This document shows, piece by piece, positions 25,664 to 34,439 of a stretch of 64,000 nucleotides of DNA (positions within the stretch are counted from its first letter, which is position 1; every line of letters begins with the position of its first letter). This DNA is from Clostridiales bacterium. GTDB taxonomy: Bacteria; Bacillota; Clostridia; Lachnospirales; Lachnospiraceae. The position numbers and the translations under genes were made by a program. The stretch is taken from assembly GCA_021203365.1 (NCBI GenBank), contig JAJQBI010000079.1, positions 18,240 through 82,239 of the forward strand. The letters are read 5' to 3'. Under the pieces are notes generated by a model, which saw nothing but the letters and a program-made list of their open reading frames with translations, was not told the DNA's origin and searched no databases.

Positions 25664-26053
25664 TTGAAAACTTTTGAGAAACCGCTGTCTCCCACGGAGG
25701 AGCGGATGTATCTGGAGCGCTGCAAAAAGGGTGACTCCGAGGCCAGGGATATTCTGATTGAAAGAAATCTTCGGCTGGTCGCCCATGTGGCAAAAAAATA
25801 TCACAATGCGGATGAAGATCCGGATGACCTGATCTCCGTCGGCACGATAGGCCTGATTAAGGCCGTTTCCACCTTTGACTCCTCCAGGGCATCCAGACTC
25901 TCCACCTACGCGGCCCGCTGTATAGATAAACCTATCCGCTCACCAACGCGTTTTCAGGTGAGAAAGAAGCAGTCAGAGAAGACAGAGGGCAGATTTTTGC
26001 TCTGTTTTCAGATGATGTTGGGGTCAAAAGTATTTGACCCCTATGATACCTGA
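25664..26053 (+). CDS. sigK: Sigma-K N-terminal half, interrupted by skin-like element
   Basis: Codons 1-86 (25664-25921) encode the N-terminal half of a sporulation mother-cell sigma factor: LSPTEERMYLERCKKGD, NLRLVAHVAKKY, EDPDDLISVGTIGLIKAV and LSTYAARC, the region 2 core-binding and -10 recognition parts. At the ATAG core (25922-25925) the match stops and element DNA gives an unrelated 43-residue tail to 26053. Start is TTG 25664, eight bases after GAGG, with an in-frame stop shortly upstream, so there is no room for a pro-sequence. Excision to the core at 40399-40402 restores the frame. Without excision this half would lack region 4 and should not recognise promoters normally. Confidence 0.88.
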   Translation: MKTFEKPLSPTEERMYLERCKKGDSEARDILIERNLRLVAHVAKKYHNADEDPDDLISVGTIGLIKAVSTFDSSRASRLSTYAARCIDKPIRSPTRFQVRKKQSEKTEGRFLLCFQMMLGSKVFDPYDT

Positions 26054-26222
26054 GAATTCCTCCGTGCTTCGCACTCCCGGAATTCTCAAAAACATTCGGA
26101 ATCCGCTCATTTTGGCTAATATATTAGCCAAAATGGCTACTTCCTCATGTTTTGGGCGGGTCAAGATGTCATGAATTGGAACATAAATGTTCCATTCATG
26201 ACCTTTTGACCCTGGTATCTTC
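26028..26222 (+). repeat. Composite palindromic repeat, copy B (full length)
   Basis: It begins with a GGGGTCAAAAGTATTTGACCC palindrome and CTATGATAC, has an EcoRI-like GAGAATTC...GAATTCTC hairpin, an ATTTTGGC...GCCAAAAT hairpin, and ends with ATGTCATGAATTGG...CCATTCATGACC and a GGTATC. The same module order is found at 43684-43925 on the other strand. It lies directly upstream of the first cargo gene. Confidence 0.7.
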
Positions 26223-26373
26223 AGATAATAATTCCCTGATGTGCAGGACAAAACTTTATAGTACACAAGGCCTGGAAAATCTGCTACAATATAACCTGAA
26301 GAAATTTCCACCTTTTGCGGGTGGAAATAGACAAATGTAAAAGCATACGGACGAACAAGAAGGAGGTGGCCGT

Positions 26374-28089
26374 GTGAATACAAAGATGCTTCCGATAGGA
26401 GTCGATGACTTTCGAAAAATCCGGACGGAAGGTTATTATTACGTAGATAAAACCAGTTTTATCAGGGATTTGCTGCAAAACCGGGGAGAAGTAAACCTGT
26501 TCACACGTCCGCGACGCTTTGGCAAAAGCCTGAATATGAGTATGTTAAAACATTTTTTTGAAATAGGCACAGACAAAAAACTGTTTGAAGGTCTGGCCAT
26601 TTCTAAAGAAACGGAGCTGTATGAAACATATATGGGGCAGTTCCCTGTGATTTTCATCAGTTTAAAAACTGCCCACGGAAACAGTTATGAGTTCGCCAAG
26701 AATGAGCTCTGTACTATTATTGCAAATGAAGCGTTAAGATTTCGTTTTCTTCTTGACAGTGATAAGCTTTATGAGGAAGAAAAAAGCCTGTATCGTCAGC
26801 TTATTCATGTTGATACGTCTTTAAAAAGTGCTTTCGCCATGTCTGAAGCTACTATCACCAGCAGCCTGAAAACGTTGTCCCGTCTTCTGGAAAAGCACTA
26901 TGGGCGAAAGGTTATCATTCTGATTGATGAATACGATGTTCCTCTGGCGAAAGCGAATTCAGCCGGATACTATGATGAAATGATTGTCCTGATCCGAAAC
27001 ATGCTGGACGCCGCGTTAAAAACAAACGAAAGTCTCTATTTTGCAGTGATGACGGGATGCCTGAGAGTTTCAAAGGAAAGTATTTTTACCGGCCTGAATA
27101 ATCTGAAAATATATTCACTTTTAGACGCAGAATGTGATGAACGTTTTGGATTTACCGATGCCGAGGTTCGACAGATTTTGGACTTTTATGGGCTTTCCGA
27201 ATACTATAATACTACGAAAGAATGGTATGATGGATACAGGATTTCCAATGCATATGTCTATAATCCCTGGGATGTCATCAATTGGTGCAGCCAATTACTG
27301 AGTAATCCAGACAAAAAGCCAAAAAGCTATTGGAAAAACTCCAGCAGTAATGAAGAAGTCAAAAAATTCATCCGCCGGATGGGAAACGGTGTGACGAAAG
27401 CTCAGATTGAACGGTTGATTTCCGGAGAGACTGTCCAGAAGACAATCGAAGAACAGCTGACCTACAATACCATGTACGACAGCGTAGAGAATATGTGGAG
27501 CCTGCTCTTTGCAACCGGCTACCTGACTCCTGCTGAGATACCGGATGGAAATCTGGTTCGCCTGAAAATCCCGAATAACGAAGTCCGTGATATTTTCAGC
27601 GGCTTTATCCTGGAACTGTTTGAGGAAAAAGTGGCGGAGGATGGAACTCTGGTGACAGAATTCTGTACTGCATTGAAAAACGGCGATACGGCTGATGTTG
27701 AGTGCGTGTTCATGAAAGCTATGGGAAAAACCATCAGCATCCGCGATACGGCTGTAAGAAAAGAATTCAAAGAAAATTTCTACCATGGCCTGATCCTCGG
27801 AATCCTGCTCTTTAAAAGCGATTGGGGCGTTACCTCAAACCGGGAATCCGGAAATGGCTATTACGATCTTCAGATAGAGATTGAAGAGGAAGAAATCGGC
27901 ATTATCATCGAGATAAAATATGCAGAGGGCGGAGATCTTGATGCGGCATGTACAGAGGCCCTGGATCAGATCAATAAAAATAACTATACCGCCGAATTGA
28001 AAGAAGATGATATGCACATTATTCTCAAATATGGCATCGCCTGCTTCAAAAAGCAGTGCAAGGCAGTTTTAGAACGGGAATCCTTTTAA
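26374..28089 (+). CDS. AAA-ATPase-like protein with PD-(D/E)XK nuclease domain, copy 1
   Basis: The 571-aa protein starts with GTG after AGGAGGTGG. The N-terminal AAA-ATPase-like domain has LFTRPRRFGKSLNMSML (Walker A-like, about residues 40-56), LIDEYDVPLA (Walker B, about 187) and TGCLRVSKESIFTGLNN (sensor-like). The C-terminal domain has GYYDLQIEIEEEEIGIIIEIKYAE, the D...E-x-K pattern of a PD-(D/E)XK nuclease fold (about 490-515). This family is abundant and mobile in gut Firmicutes and Bacteroidetes; a defence or mobile-element role has been suggested but is not proven. A near paralogue lies at 34440-36140 in the same element, opposite strand. Confidence 0.85.
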   Translation: MNTKMLPIGVDDFRKIRTEGYYYVDKTSFIRDLLQNRGEVNLFTRPRRFGKSLNMSMLKHFFEIGTDKKLFEGLAISKETELYETYMGQFPVIFISLKTAHGNSYEFAKNELCTIIANEALRFRFLLDSDKLYEEEKSLYRQLIHVDTSLKSAFAMSEATITSSLKTLSRLLEKHYGRKVIILIDEYDVPLAKANSAGYYDEMIVLIRNMLDAALKTNESLYFAVMTGCLRVSKESIFTGLNNLKIYSLLDAECDERFGFTDAEVRQILDFYGLSEYYNTTKEWYDGYRISNAYVYNPWDVINWCSQLLSNPDKKPKSYWKNSSSNEEVKKFIRRMGNGVTKAQIERLISGETVQKTIEEQLTYNTMYDSVENMWSLLFATGYLTPAEIPDGNLVRLKIPNNEVRDIFSGFILELFEEKVAEDGTLVTEFCTALKNGDTADVECVFMKAMGKTISIRDTAVRKEFKENFYHGLILGILLFKSDWGVTSNRESGNGYYDLQIEIEEEEIGIIIEIKYAEGGDLDAACTEALDQINKNNYTAELKEDDMHIILKYGIACFKKQCKAVLERESF

Positions 28090-28142
28090 TTCCCTTTAAA
28101 TATAGTGCAGACAATAGAAATGTCCTTCGCTCCGCTGACACT

Positions 28143-28183
28143 GGCGAACAGGTTGTTTTAATCGGCTTGTTCGCCTGTTTTTC
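28143..28183 (+). terminator. Terminator after AAA-ATPase-like copy 1
   Basis: A perfect 8-bp stem (GGCGAACA with TGTTCGCC, 17-nt loop) is followed by TGTTTTTCT. It overlaps the 3' end of the small convergent gene. Confidence 0.6.
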
Positions 28184-28373
28184 TATTCGAGACAGTTTCA
28201 ATAACCGCGTCGAGCAGATACTCTTTCTGAGCGGAAGGACAATTCAGCTTCTTTATGTGCAGGCTGACAGTTTCTGCATGGATACCGGCAACACGCTTTG
28301 CCAGTTCTTTTTTCCCCGCTTCTGTTCCTGGATAATGAACAATCACATGGATTTCAGCTCTTTTTCTTGCCAT
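28158..28373 (-). CDS. Small conserved protein of mobile elements
   Basis: A 71-aa soluble protein (MARKRAEIHVIVHYPGTEAG, then KKLNCPSAQKEYLLDAVIETV). I have the impression of similar small proteins in clostridial integrative elements, with no known function. ATG 28373 is chosen because a GGGGGTG site lies seven bases upstream; the open frame to 28436 has none. It stands alone between two larger genes on the element. Confidence 0.55.
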   Translation of the reverse strand: MARKRAEIHVIVHYPGTEAGKKELAKRVAGIHAETVSLHIKKLNCPSAQKEYLLDAVIETVSNRKTGEQAD

Positions 28374-28511
28374 AACAGGCACCCCCTGGTATTTCAGTTT
28401 ATGTAAGAAAAGTTGTCCGCTATTCCCTCGGAACATGGTGGGGTTTGTGTTTCAGATCTGCACTTAGTGCTGATTGACTGAGGTGACGAATCAGGGACAC
28501 TTTTAAAAAAA

Positions 28512-28552
28512 GTAAAAAAGAACCTCCCCGGAAAGACTCCGAAAAGGTTCCT
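28512..28552 (-). terminator. Terminator after fkp
   Basis: On the minus strand a GGAACC...GGTTC stem with an inner CGGA/TCCG pair is followed by TTTTTT. It lies about 30 bases after the fkp stop codon. Confidence 0.6.
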
Positions 28553-28583
28553 GAAATACAGTTTCCCATAAAGGATTCTACAT

Positions 28584-31526
28584 TTACACAAATTTACAAT
28601 CCCATACATCAACGCCGCTGTCCTGAAAAACTTCATTCAGACGTTTGCGCAAATCATCCTTTGAGACTCCTTTTTTAAGGATTACCTGCAGGAATCCGCC
28701 GCCGCCGGCTCCGCAGATCATTTTTCCATCTATCAGATCATCCATCACGGAAAAGATCTGATCAATACAGGTGTTTGTGCTGCCCGCATCAATATGCTGG
28801 CTTTCAACCCAGTGTTCCGTTAAAAGGTCCGCAAAGCCATCCACATTTCCTTTTTCAAGCTCAAACCGCATTAACACTGCAAGCTGCTGGATCTTATAAT
28901 GAGCCATTATGGAAGTTTTATCGTTGCATATATATTTGCCAACTACATCACGGAGGAGATTCCTTGCCAGACGTCTCTGTCCGGTATAGATGAGTGCAAA
29001 TCTGTCGTTTAGTTCCGCAATGGTTTCTTCACTGACTGCAAGCGGAGTGCAGACGATTTTCTGCGCAAGCCCCGGTCTTGCTGTAACCATTTTCAGTCCA
29101 GGCACTATACCTCCAACCTGATCCTGCCATCCTCCGCCTGTGGACATAAGCTGTTCCATACAAAGAACCCGCTCAAACACTTCATCATCGGAAGGCTCCT
29201 GTCCCATAGCTTTCAGCAGAGCTTTCACACAGGCCCCTGCCAGAATAGAGCTTGTGCCAAGACCGCTTCCTTTAGGGATATCAATCACCCGGGTGTTCAT
29301 ATACATACCACAGCCAAGACGTAAACATATATCCGAAAGAGAAATCATAACTCCATTTTCAGCGGAATCCTTCGCCGGTATTACTCCGCAGGCAATCAGG
29401 GCCGCCTTGTGCAAAGCAAAGGGATCGGATGGGCTGCGGCAGTCCTGAAGCTGGGACAAAACGTCAAATTCCTTATAACTGCCTATATCTGTGCTTGCCA
29501 GAGCAATGACAGGTTTATCCAGACGTTTCACCGTAACCTCTATCGGAAGCCGCCCGTGGATAGAAATTGCAGCATTGAGCACCGTCCCGCCATTTTCCAT
29601 GCAATATGGAGGTGTATCACTCCATCCCCCGCCCCAGTTCACCCGAACCGGCAGATTTACAATCACATCCTGTTTCAGCTGATATTCGGTAAAATGAACA
29701 CTTTCCATTGCGGCGGAAAGAGTCGCATCACAGATCGCAGAAAAGCACTTATCAATGTACTGCTCTTCATCTGTAATTTTCCATAAATAGCTGTAAATAC
29801 GGATCAGCCGGCTGAATTCCTCCAGATTTTCAATGTTTTGTTTCCTGGCTTTATTCAACAGATACTCCACCGTATGGTGGTCGATTTCAGGATAGGCCTT
29901 TTTCACTTCCTCTGCCGGAATACCGTTTTCAATTTTCTCAAGTATGGCCTCAGCCACTACCTGCTCATATAAATTTTCCTGCCATGGAAGAATTGCAGTT
30001 ACATCCGCCTGGTTAAAACTATCTTTAAGACTTATGAGTTCTGTGCTGGCATCTTTTGATTTTTCACCGGTAAATTTTTCCAGGGTCGCTTTTACTGCAT
30101 CCTCGATTGTAAAGCATACAGGGTACAGATCTGCAGTCCAGAGCGTTTCACTGATTTCTTTTCCAAATAATCTGCTTTCTTTGGGATTGTCATCCACACC
30201 GTACATCCGGCAGACAAACCGTCCGCCCTTTAATTTTAAGCCATGCAGAACAACTCCATCGGGTACCGTTTCTCCGGTCAGGGTTACACCGGAAATTATA
30301 CACTTCTTCCCAATCCTGCTGTAACGGTGAATACGGCTGTCTTCAATGTAACTGCCGGCTCCCACGGCTGCTCTTCGGCTGACATAGCTGTTGCTGACCG
30401 CAAAGCTCTGTGGAGCCAGATTGCTGTTCACTGTCCCTGACCAGTCCAGGAATCGGTATTCATCCATCCCGTCTGTCATTAAATGAAGCAGCTCTTTAGT
30501 CGTACCAAAATGGATAAATGATGCCGGAGAGAGACGGATCAGTTTCATCGTATAAGGAGAAAGGACTCTCCATAATTCTGACCTGCAGTCATGAAGTTCC
30601 CCGGTAAAGGTTCCCTCAGGCTTTTCTTTATAGAATTGCTCCAGTGTGGATGCAGAGGCCAGCGGATATAAAAAGTCAGCATAAAAAGACAGACAGGCGT
30701 CTGCATTGACAAATCTGTGATAGTTTTCCTCCGTCTCTACTAAGGAATACAGATCTGAAAGAAGATCTGGCCGCAGGATCACAGCTCCTGTATCAATATC
30801 TACCTTCCCCCGATTATCGACTGCACCACAGGCGGAAAGCGTTTCAACCGTCTGTTTATGAAGAAAGTGACCGACATTCCCATCCTCATCCCGCAGATAT
30901 ACGCCATGATTTTTTCCGGTTTCCACCTTTTCCTTTATAGACAGCGCCGCCGCGCCTGCACCATAGAAATCAATCTGCAGGGCATTGAACAACAGCAGCA
31001 CATCCCCTGAGCATACCAGCATACCGTCACTGATCCGGCTGGTAACCGTACTCATTCCGATCAGGAACTCATCAAACAGTGTTGAACGACGCCCATCCGG
31101 CAATAGCCGCGGCACGGGGGAGAACAGTTTGCCACAGGCAGAATACTGGGGAACCCGTTTGCTGTCTCCTCCGGAATGGATAACAAGAATTCGTTTTCCA
31201 TCAAAAGGATTTTTCCCATCTCTGCATGCCAGATGCTTCTTCTCTTCCTCTGCTGCAAACCGGATCGCAGAGAAGGTTGCTCCGCCGCTGCCCACACGCT
31301 GACCGTCCAGATCCGGGAGAATTGCATAGTGGGTTCTGTCAGGGATCTGTTTGTTTTTAAGGCGATGGAAAATCTGTGTTTCGTAGGACTTCGCCTGTTC
31401 CATATTGCTGGCTGTTAAAATAACATAATCCCAGACAGGAAGCTTTTCATTATGCAGCGTTTCAATAAAATAATCAAGAGCATCCCGATAGGACTGCTGT
31501 TCAAAAAGTGTTGTGTACTGGTTCAT
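28584..31526 (-). CDS. fkp: Bifunctional L-fucokinase / GDP-fucose pyrophosphorylase homologue
   Basis: At 980 aa it has the length and order of Fkp. The N-terminal pyrophosphorylase half has ILPDLDGQRVGSGGATFSA (about residue 70) and a left-handed beta-helix-like stretch (SRIGKKCIISGVTLTGETVP, about 400). The C-terminal GHMP kinase half has LPVRVNWGGGWSDTPPYCME, PKGSGLGTSSILAGA (phosphate loop) and GKMICGAGGGGFLQVIL. Bacteroides Fkp makes fucose-1-phosphate and then GDP-fucose from salvaged L-fucose; that substrate is inferred here. AGGAAGG lies 11 bases before ATG 31526. It sits downstream of an araC gene and on the sigK element, so excision would remove it from the mother-cell chromosome. 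Confidence 0.85.
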   Translation of the reverse strand: MNQYTTLFEQQSYRDALDYFIETLHNEKLPVWDYVILTASNMEQAKSYETQIFHRLKNKQIPDRTHYAILPDLDGQRVGSGGATFSAIRFAAEEEKKHLACRDGKNPFDGKRILVIHSGGDSKRVPQYSACGKLFSPVPRLLPDGRRSTLFDEFLIGMSTVTSRISDGMLVCSGDVLLLFNALQIDFYGAGAAALSIKEKVETGKNHGVYLRDEDGNVGHFLHKQTVETLSACGAVDNRGKVDIDTGAVILRPDLLSDLYSLVETEENYHRFVNADACLSFYADFLYPLASASTLEQFYKEKPEGTFTGELHDCRSELWRVLSPYTMKLIRLSPASFIHFGTTKELLHLMTDGMDEYRFLDWSGTVNSNLAPQSFAVSNSYVSRRAAVGAGSYIEDSRIHRYSRIGKKCIISGVTLTGETVPDGVVLHGLKLKGGRFVCRMYGVDDNPKESRLFGKEISETLWTADLYPVCFTIEDAVKATLEKFTGEKSKDASTELISLKDSFNQADVTAILPWQENLYEQVVAEAILEKIENGIPAEEVKKAYPEIDHHTVEYLLNKARKQNIENLEEFSRLIRIYSYLWKITDEEQYIDKCFSAICDATLSAAMESVHFTEYQLKQDVIVNLPVRVNWGGGWSDTPPYCMENGGTVLNAAISIHGRLPIEVTVKRLDKPVIALASTDIGSYKEFDVLSQLQDCRSPSDPFALHKAALIACGVIPAKDSAENGVMISLSDICLRLGCGMYMNTRVIDIPKGSGLGTSSILAGACVKALLKAMGQEPSDDEVFERVLCMEQLMSTGGGWQDQVGGIVPGLKMVTARPGLAQKIVCTPLAVSEETIAELNDRFALIYTGQRRLARNLLRDVVGKYICNDKTSIMAHYKIQQLAVLMRFELEKGNVDGFADLLTEHWVESQHIDAGSTNTCIDQIFSVMDDLIDGKMICGAGGGGFLQVILKKGVSKDDLRKRLNEVFQDSGVDVWDCKFV

Positions 31527-31538
31527 GGTTTATGCACC

Positions 31539-31625
31539 TTCCTCATGTTTTGGGCAGACCAGATGTCATAAATTGGAAAATAAATGTTCCATTCATGACC
31601 TTCTGGCCCTGATATCTTCGCATTG
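31539..31625 (+). repeat. Composite palindromic repeat, copy C (3' part only)
   Basis: About 85 bp match the right part of copy B (CCTCATGTTTTGGGC through CCATTCATGACC...ATATCTTCG). It lies between araC and fkp, in the leader of fkp and on the strand opposite to both genes. Confidence 0.6.
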
Positions 31626-31701
31626 TAATCACACAGTAAACAATTGTAAGCTTCCCTTAACTTTGAGTGCTAGAATCATATTAACCACTTTTAGCACAAT
31701 A

Positions 31702-32583
31702 TTATCTTTTTTCAGTTTTATTGTTTCGCCACATTCTGCGGTATTCCCTGGGGGAAACTCCCTCTACCTTTTTGAAAATCCGGGCAAAATAATTCTGATC
31801 ATCAATTCCGCAGTCAAAAGCAATCCCTTCAATTGATTTATCGGTAAACCGCAGCTGTTCTTTTGCCTTCGTTATGCGCACAGAATTAATATACACAGTC
31901 ACCGTTACGCCAAACTGTTCTTTAAAGCATCTGGCAAGGTAGGATTTATGAATGTAAAACATCTCAGACAACCCCTCCAGAGTCAGCTTTTCCCTGTAAT
32001 GCCCGTCTATATAATCTTTGATTTCCAGTACATTTCGCTTTTGGGTTGGAGAAGGCAGCGGATCCGGGTGCCAGGATTCGTCCATAATAAGCGTTATGAG
32101 AGAGGACAGTTTATCGTAAATGTGAATATCCCTAGTGTATTTATCAGAAGAGGCCAAGTGCATAATCTCATTGAGCTGACACTCGTATGCGGTTATATCG
32201 TCAGGGTGAAAGACATCATACCCTCCGCGTTCTTTGTACTTATTGTATATTCCGTGAAGGTTAGAGCCAGAAAAATGGCACCATTTTAAGGACCAGAGAC
32301 TTTCACTGCTTCCCTGGCTGTAAGGCTTGCGGCAGTCAATAAAAACGCAGTCCCCCTTATTCAGATCATACGAAGAACCTTCATATGTTAAATGACCAGA
32401 ACCGTCTGTTACCAGAAAAAATAAATAGGATGCCAGATTGGTTCTTGAACTCATATGGGGAGATACCGCTTTCAGAGTACCGATTTCCTGAAGATATAAA
32501 AGATTTGTTCTTGCAAATTCCGATGGAGTATAAATAATCCGATTCGAGGAGACCAGTTCATTTGTAAAAAAATTCGTACTCAA
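31702..32583 (-). CDS. AraC-family transcriptional regulator
   Basis: The 293-aa protein has an N-terminal cupin-like sensor (FFLVTDGSGHLTYEGSSYDLNKGD) and two C-terminal HTH units (KLTLEGLSEMFYIHKSYLARCFKEQFG and SIEGIAFDCGIDDQNYFARIFKKVEG.SPREYR), the AraC/XylS signature. The TTG start at 32583 is supported by GAGG seven bases upstream. It lies just upstream of fkp on the same strand and is likely its sugar-responsive activator; the inducer may be fucose, which is inference from the neighbour alone. Confidence 0.85.
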   Translation of the reverse strand: MSTNFFTNELVSSNRIIYTPSEFARTNLLYLQEIGTLKAVSPHMSSRTNLASYLFFLVTDGSGHLTYEGSSYDLNKGDCVFIDCRKPYSQGSSESLWSLKWCHFSGSNLHGIYNKYKERGGYDVFHPDDITAYECQLNEIMHLASSDKYTRDIHIYDKLSSLITLIMDESWHPDPLPSPTQKRNVLEIKDYIDGHYREKLTLEGLSEMFYIHKSYLARCFKEQFGVTVTVYINSVRITKAKEQLRFTDKSIEGIAFDCGIDDQNYFARIFKKVEGVSPREYRRMWRNNKTEKR

Positions 32584-32655
32584 TTTTAAGCCTCAGTTCC
32601 TTTTTTCAATCCCAAGCTGATATATTCTGTGGATTAGCACATTATTGATTTTCCT

Positions 32656-33034
32656 CATTTGCCAATGGTTCCGCGGCTTTGGCCTCTGTGTTTAATCCTG
32701 TAGCAGATCCAGTAAATCAGACCGTAGTCAGCTCTCCATTTTTCCAGAGCCACCAGTTGCCCAACACATCGGATAAAGGATTCATCCACATATCTCTGTT
32801 AAGCAGGGTCCGGAAAAGAATCAATGTTGTATAGAACACAAGCAGAAATAAACGCCGGAAACAGGACGATGTTTTAAAATTCTGTATCCATCTTCTCACT
32901 GAATCCTTCCAGTCATGTTCTTTTGCATACATCCAGAAGAACATGAAAAAAACTGATAAGATGACTGCAAACCAGAATGGCTGGTAAAGTGCTGTGAGCA
33001 CATTGGTAATAATATTTGAAATTATTTTAAGCAT
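32656..33034 (-). pseudogene. VanZ-like gene with internal deletion
   Basis: The intact 5' part (105 aa; MLKIISNIITNVLTAL, then LNRDMWMNPLSDVLG) parallels the first half of the VanZ-like protein at 2803-3393. It stops after KNGELTTV. In another frame the very end of the family, YGLIYWICYRIKHRG, follows at once, down to a stop near 32656. So about 65-70 codons holding the later membrane helices are missing and the frame is shifted. A good AAGGTGG site precedes ATG 33034, so the stub may still be translated. Confidence 0.7.
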
Positions 33035-33141
33035 TCACAGCACCACCTTTTCCAATTCTATAAAACCAGATAAACACTTTTGGCAACGATTCGGCATTTT
33101 ACATTCGGTCTCATGTATATTCTGATATTCATTTTTTATTT

Positions 33142-34074
33142 TCAAAGGTCACTGTACAAGTCCTCTGCATATTCGCCATTCTCAATTAACCTGCGAATAC
33201 TGTCAACCACGGCCGGCTTATCTGCCTGGTAGGTTACTCCAAACCATTTATCATTTGTTTCCAGGACTTTTACCGTAACTTTTCCTTCCCGCAGCAGACC
33301 TCCTATGTGTGTAGGAAGAAGGTACTCTGCTTTTAGCGGGTTTGACGGAACGTCGTTCTGGAAGAAACCGATGAAGTCCTTTTCCAGTACATCCATGTAC
33401 CAGGGAGTTTTCCCTTCCCTGGCCGGAAATCCCCAGAAGTTCATGGACACATAGCTTTCCGGATCAAGAGGAGATCCGTTTGCCTCGGCACCATTCTCCG
33501 TCTTTACAATATTACTGGTTTCTGCCACATCAATAACGTGGCTGTGTCCTTCGGCAACCTTGCACACACCCCTGGTAACGCCGCCATGTTCAGATAGTGT
33601 ATTTTTCAAAATAAATCCGGCCATGGCGATCGCATTATCTGCGTGTGACAGTACAAGCCAGTCATGCATTTCCTTAAATCCGGCCTTCCCATAATAGTCA
33701 TCCGCGTTGATTACAGCAAAGGGCTCATGGATAAGCGGCTTTGCTGCCAGGACAGCATGGCCGGTTCCCCATGGCTTTGTTCTGTCAGCCGGAAGCGGCG
33801 CAGGTATGTTTTCAAGTATCTGAAAAGTGTACTCCACCTCCACATCCAGTTTTTTGCATACCTCCTCAACCCGGTCTCCAATGCGTTCCTTAAAGTCCTT
33901 TTCGATATCAGGCCGGATCACGAATATTATTTTATTAAAGCCGGCCTTAATCGCATCATGGATTGAAAAGTCCATGATAATCTCGTTGTGCAGGCCTACG
34001 GGTTCCAGCTGCTTAATCCCGGCACCAAAACGAGAGCCAATGCCGGCAGCCATAATAAGTAATGTTGTTTTCAT
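33142..34074 (-). CDS. Sugar nucleotidyltransferase
   Basis: This 310-aa NTP-transferase begins with LIMAAGIGSRFGAGIKQLEPVG (nucleotide loop G-x-G-x-R-x-G...K) and has AVINADDYYGKAGF as the metal-binding Asp region and MNFWGFP further on. Family members make NDP-sugars from sugar-1-phosphates; the substrate is not clear. AGAGGAG precedes ATG 34074. It lies behind the truncated vanZ, and the araC-fkp pair is further down the same strand, so this part of the element resembles a small piece of a surface-glycan cluster. Confidence 0.8.
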   Translation of the reverse strand: MKTTLLIMAAGIGSRFGAGIKQLEPVGLHNEIIMDFSIHDAIKAGFNKIIFVIRPDIEKDFKERIGDRVEEVCKKLDVEVEYTFQILENIPAPLPADRTKPWGTGHAVLAAKPLIHEPFAVINADDYYGKAGFKEMHDWLVLSHADNAIAMAGFILKNTLSEHGGVTRGVCKVAEGHSHVIDVAETSNIVKTENGAEANGSPLDPESYVSMNFWGFPAREGKTPWYMDVLEKDFIGFFQNDVPSNPLKAEYLLPTHIGGLLREGKVTVKVLETNDKWFGVTYQADKPAVVDSIRRLIENGEYAEDLYSDL

Positions 34075-34439
34075 CCGTATCTCCTCTTAGCTATCCCTTT
34101 ATGGTTTCAATGTTTCCTGAGACTCTGTTATATCTCCATTTTGCCATGAAAATGCTTTTCAATCAACCGTTATTTTGTTAATATCCAGTATAAAATATAA
34201 AAATGTATACCTTTTCGTTCATTTTAAGCGGTAACCTTTACCAATTTATCGATTTTACAAAAACAAAGGATTCCTGCCGAACGCAAACAAAAGATATATC
34301 CACGGAAATGTAATAAATAGGAGAAAGACCGGTTAAAATGTAAAAGCGAATGCGGAATGAAACACACTTTCTGCCAATAGGAAGGATATTGTAAATCGAA
34401 ATCCGTCTTTTTATTCTGTTTTTTGTCTTGCATTTCAGT
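34075..34439. other. Intergenic A+T-rich stretch, no gene recognised
   Basis: This stretch lies between two minus-strand genes on the element. Only a short frame at 34224-34433 is open, without a ribosome site or recognisable sequence. I see no clear promoter or hairpin. Confidence 0.5.

Noticed and set aside
25922..25931. Crossover at the shared AAA a few bases beyond the ATAG core
   Set aside because: Joining there gives an out-of-frame sigK (GAT AAA TGA), whereas joining at ATAG restores the conserved sequence.
34224..34433. 69-aa frame in the A+T-rich gap
   Set aside because: There is no ribosome site, no domain and no conservation that I recognise.
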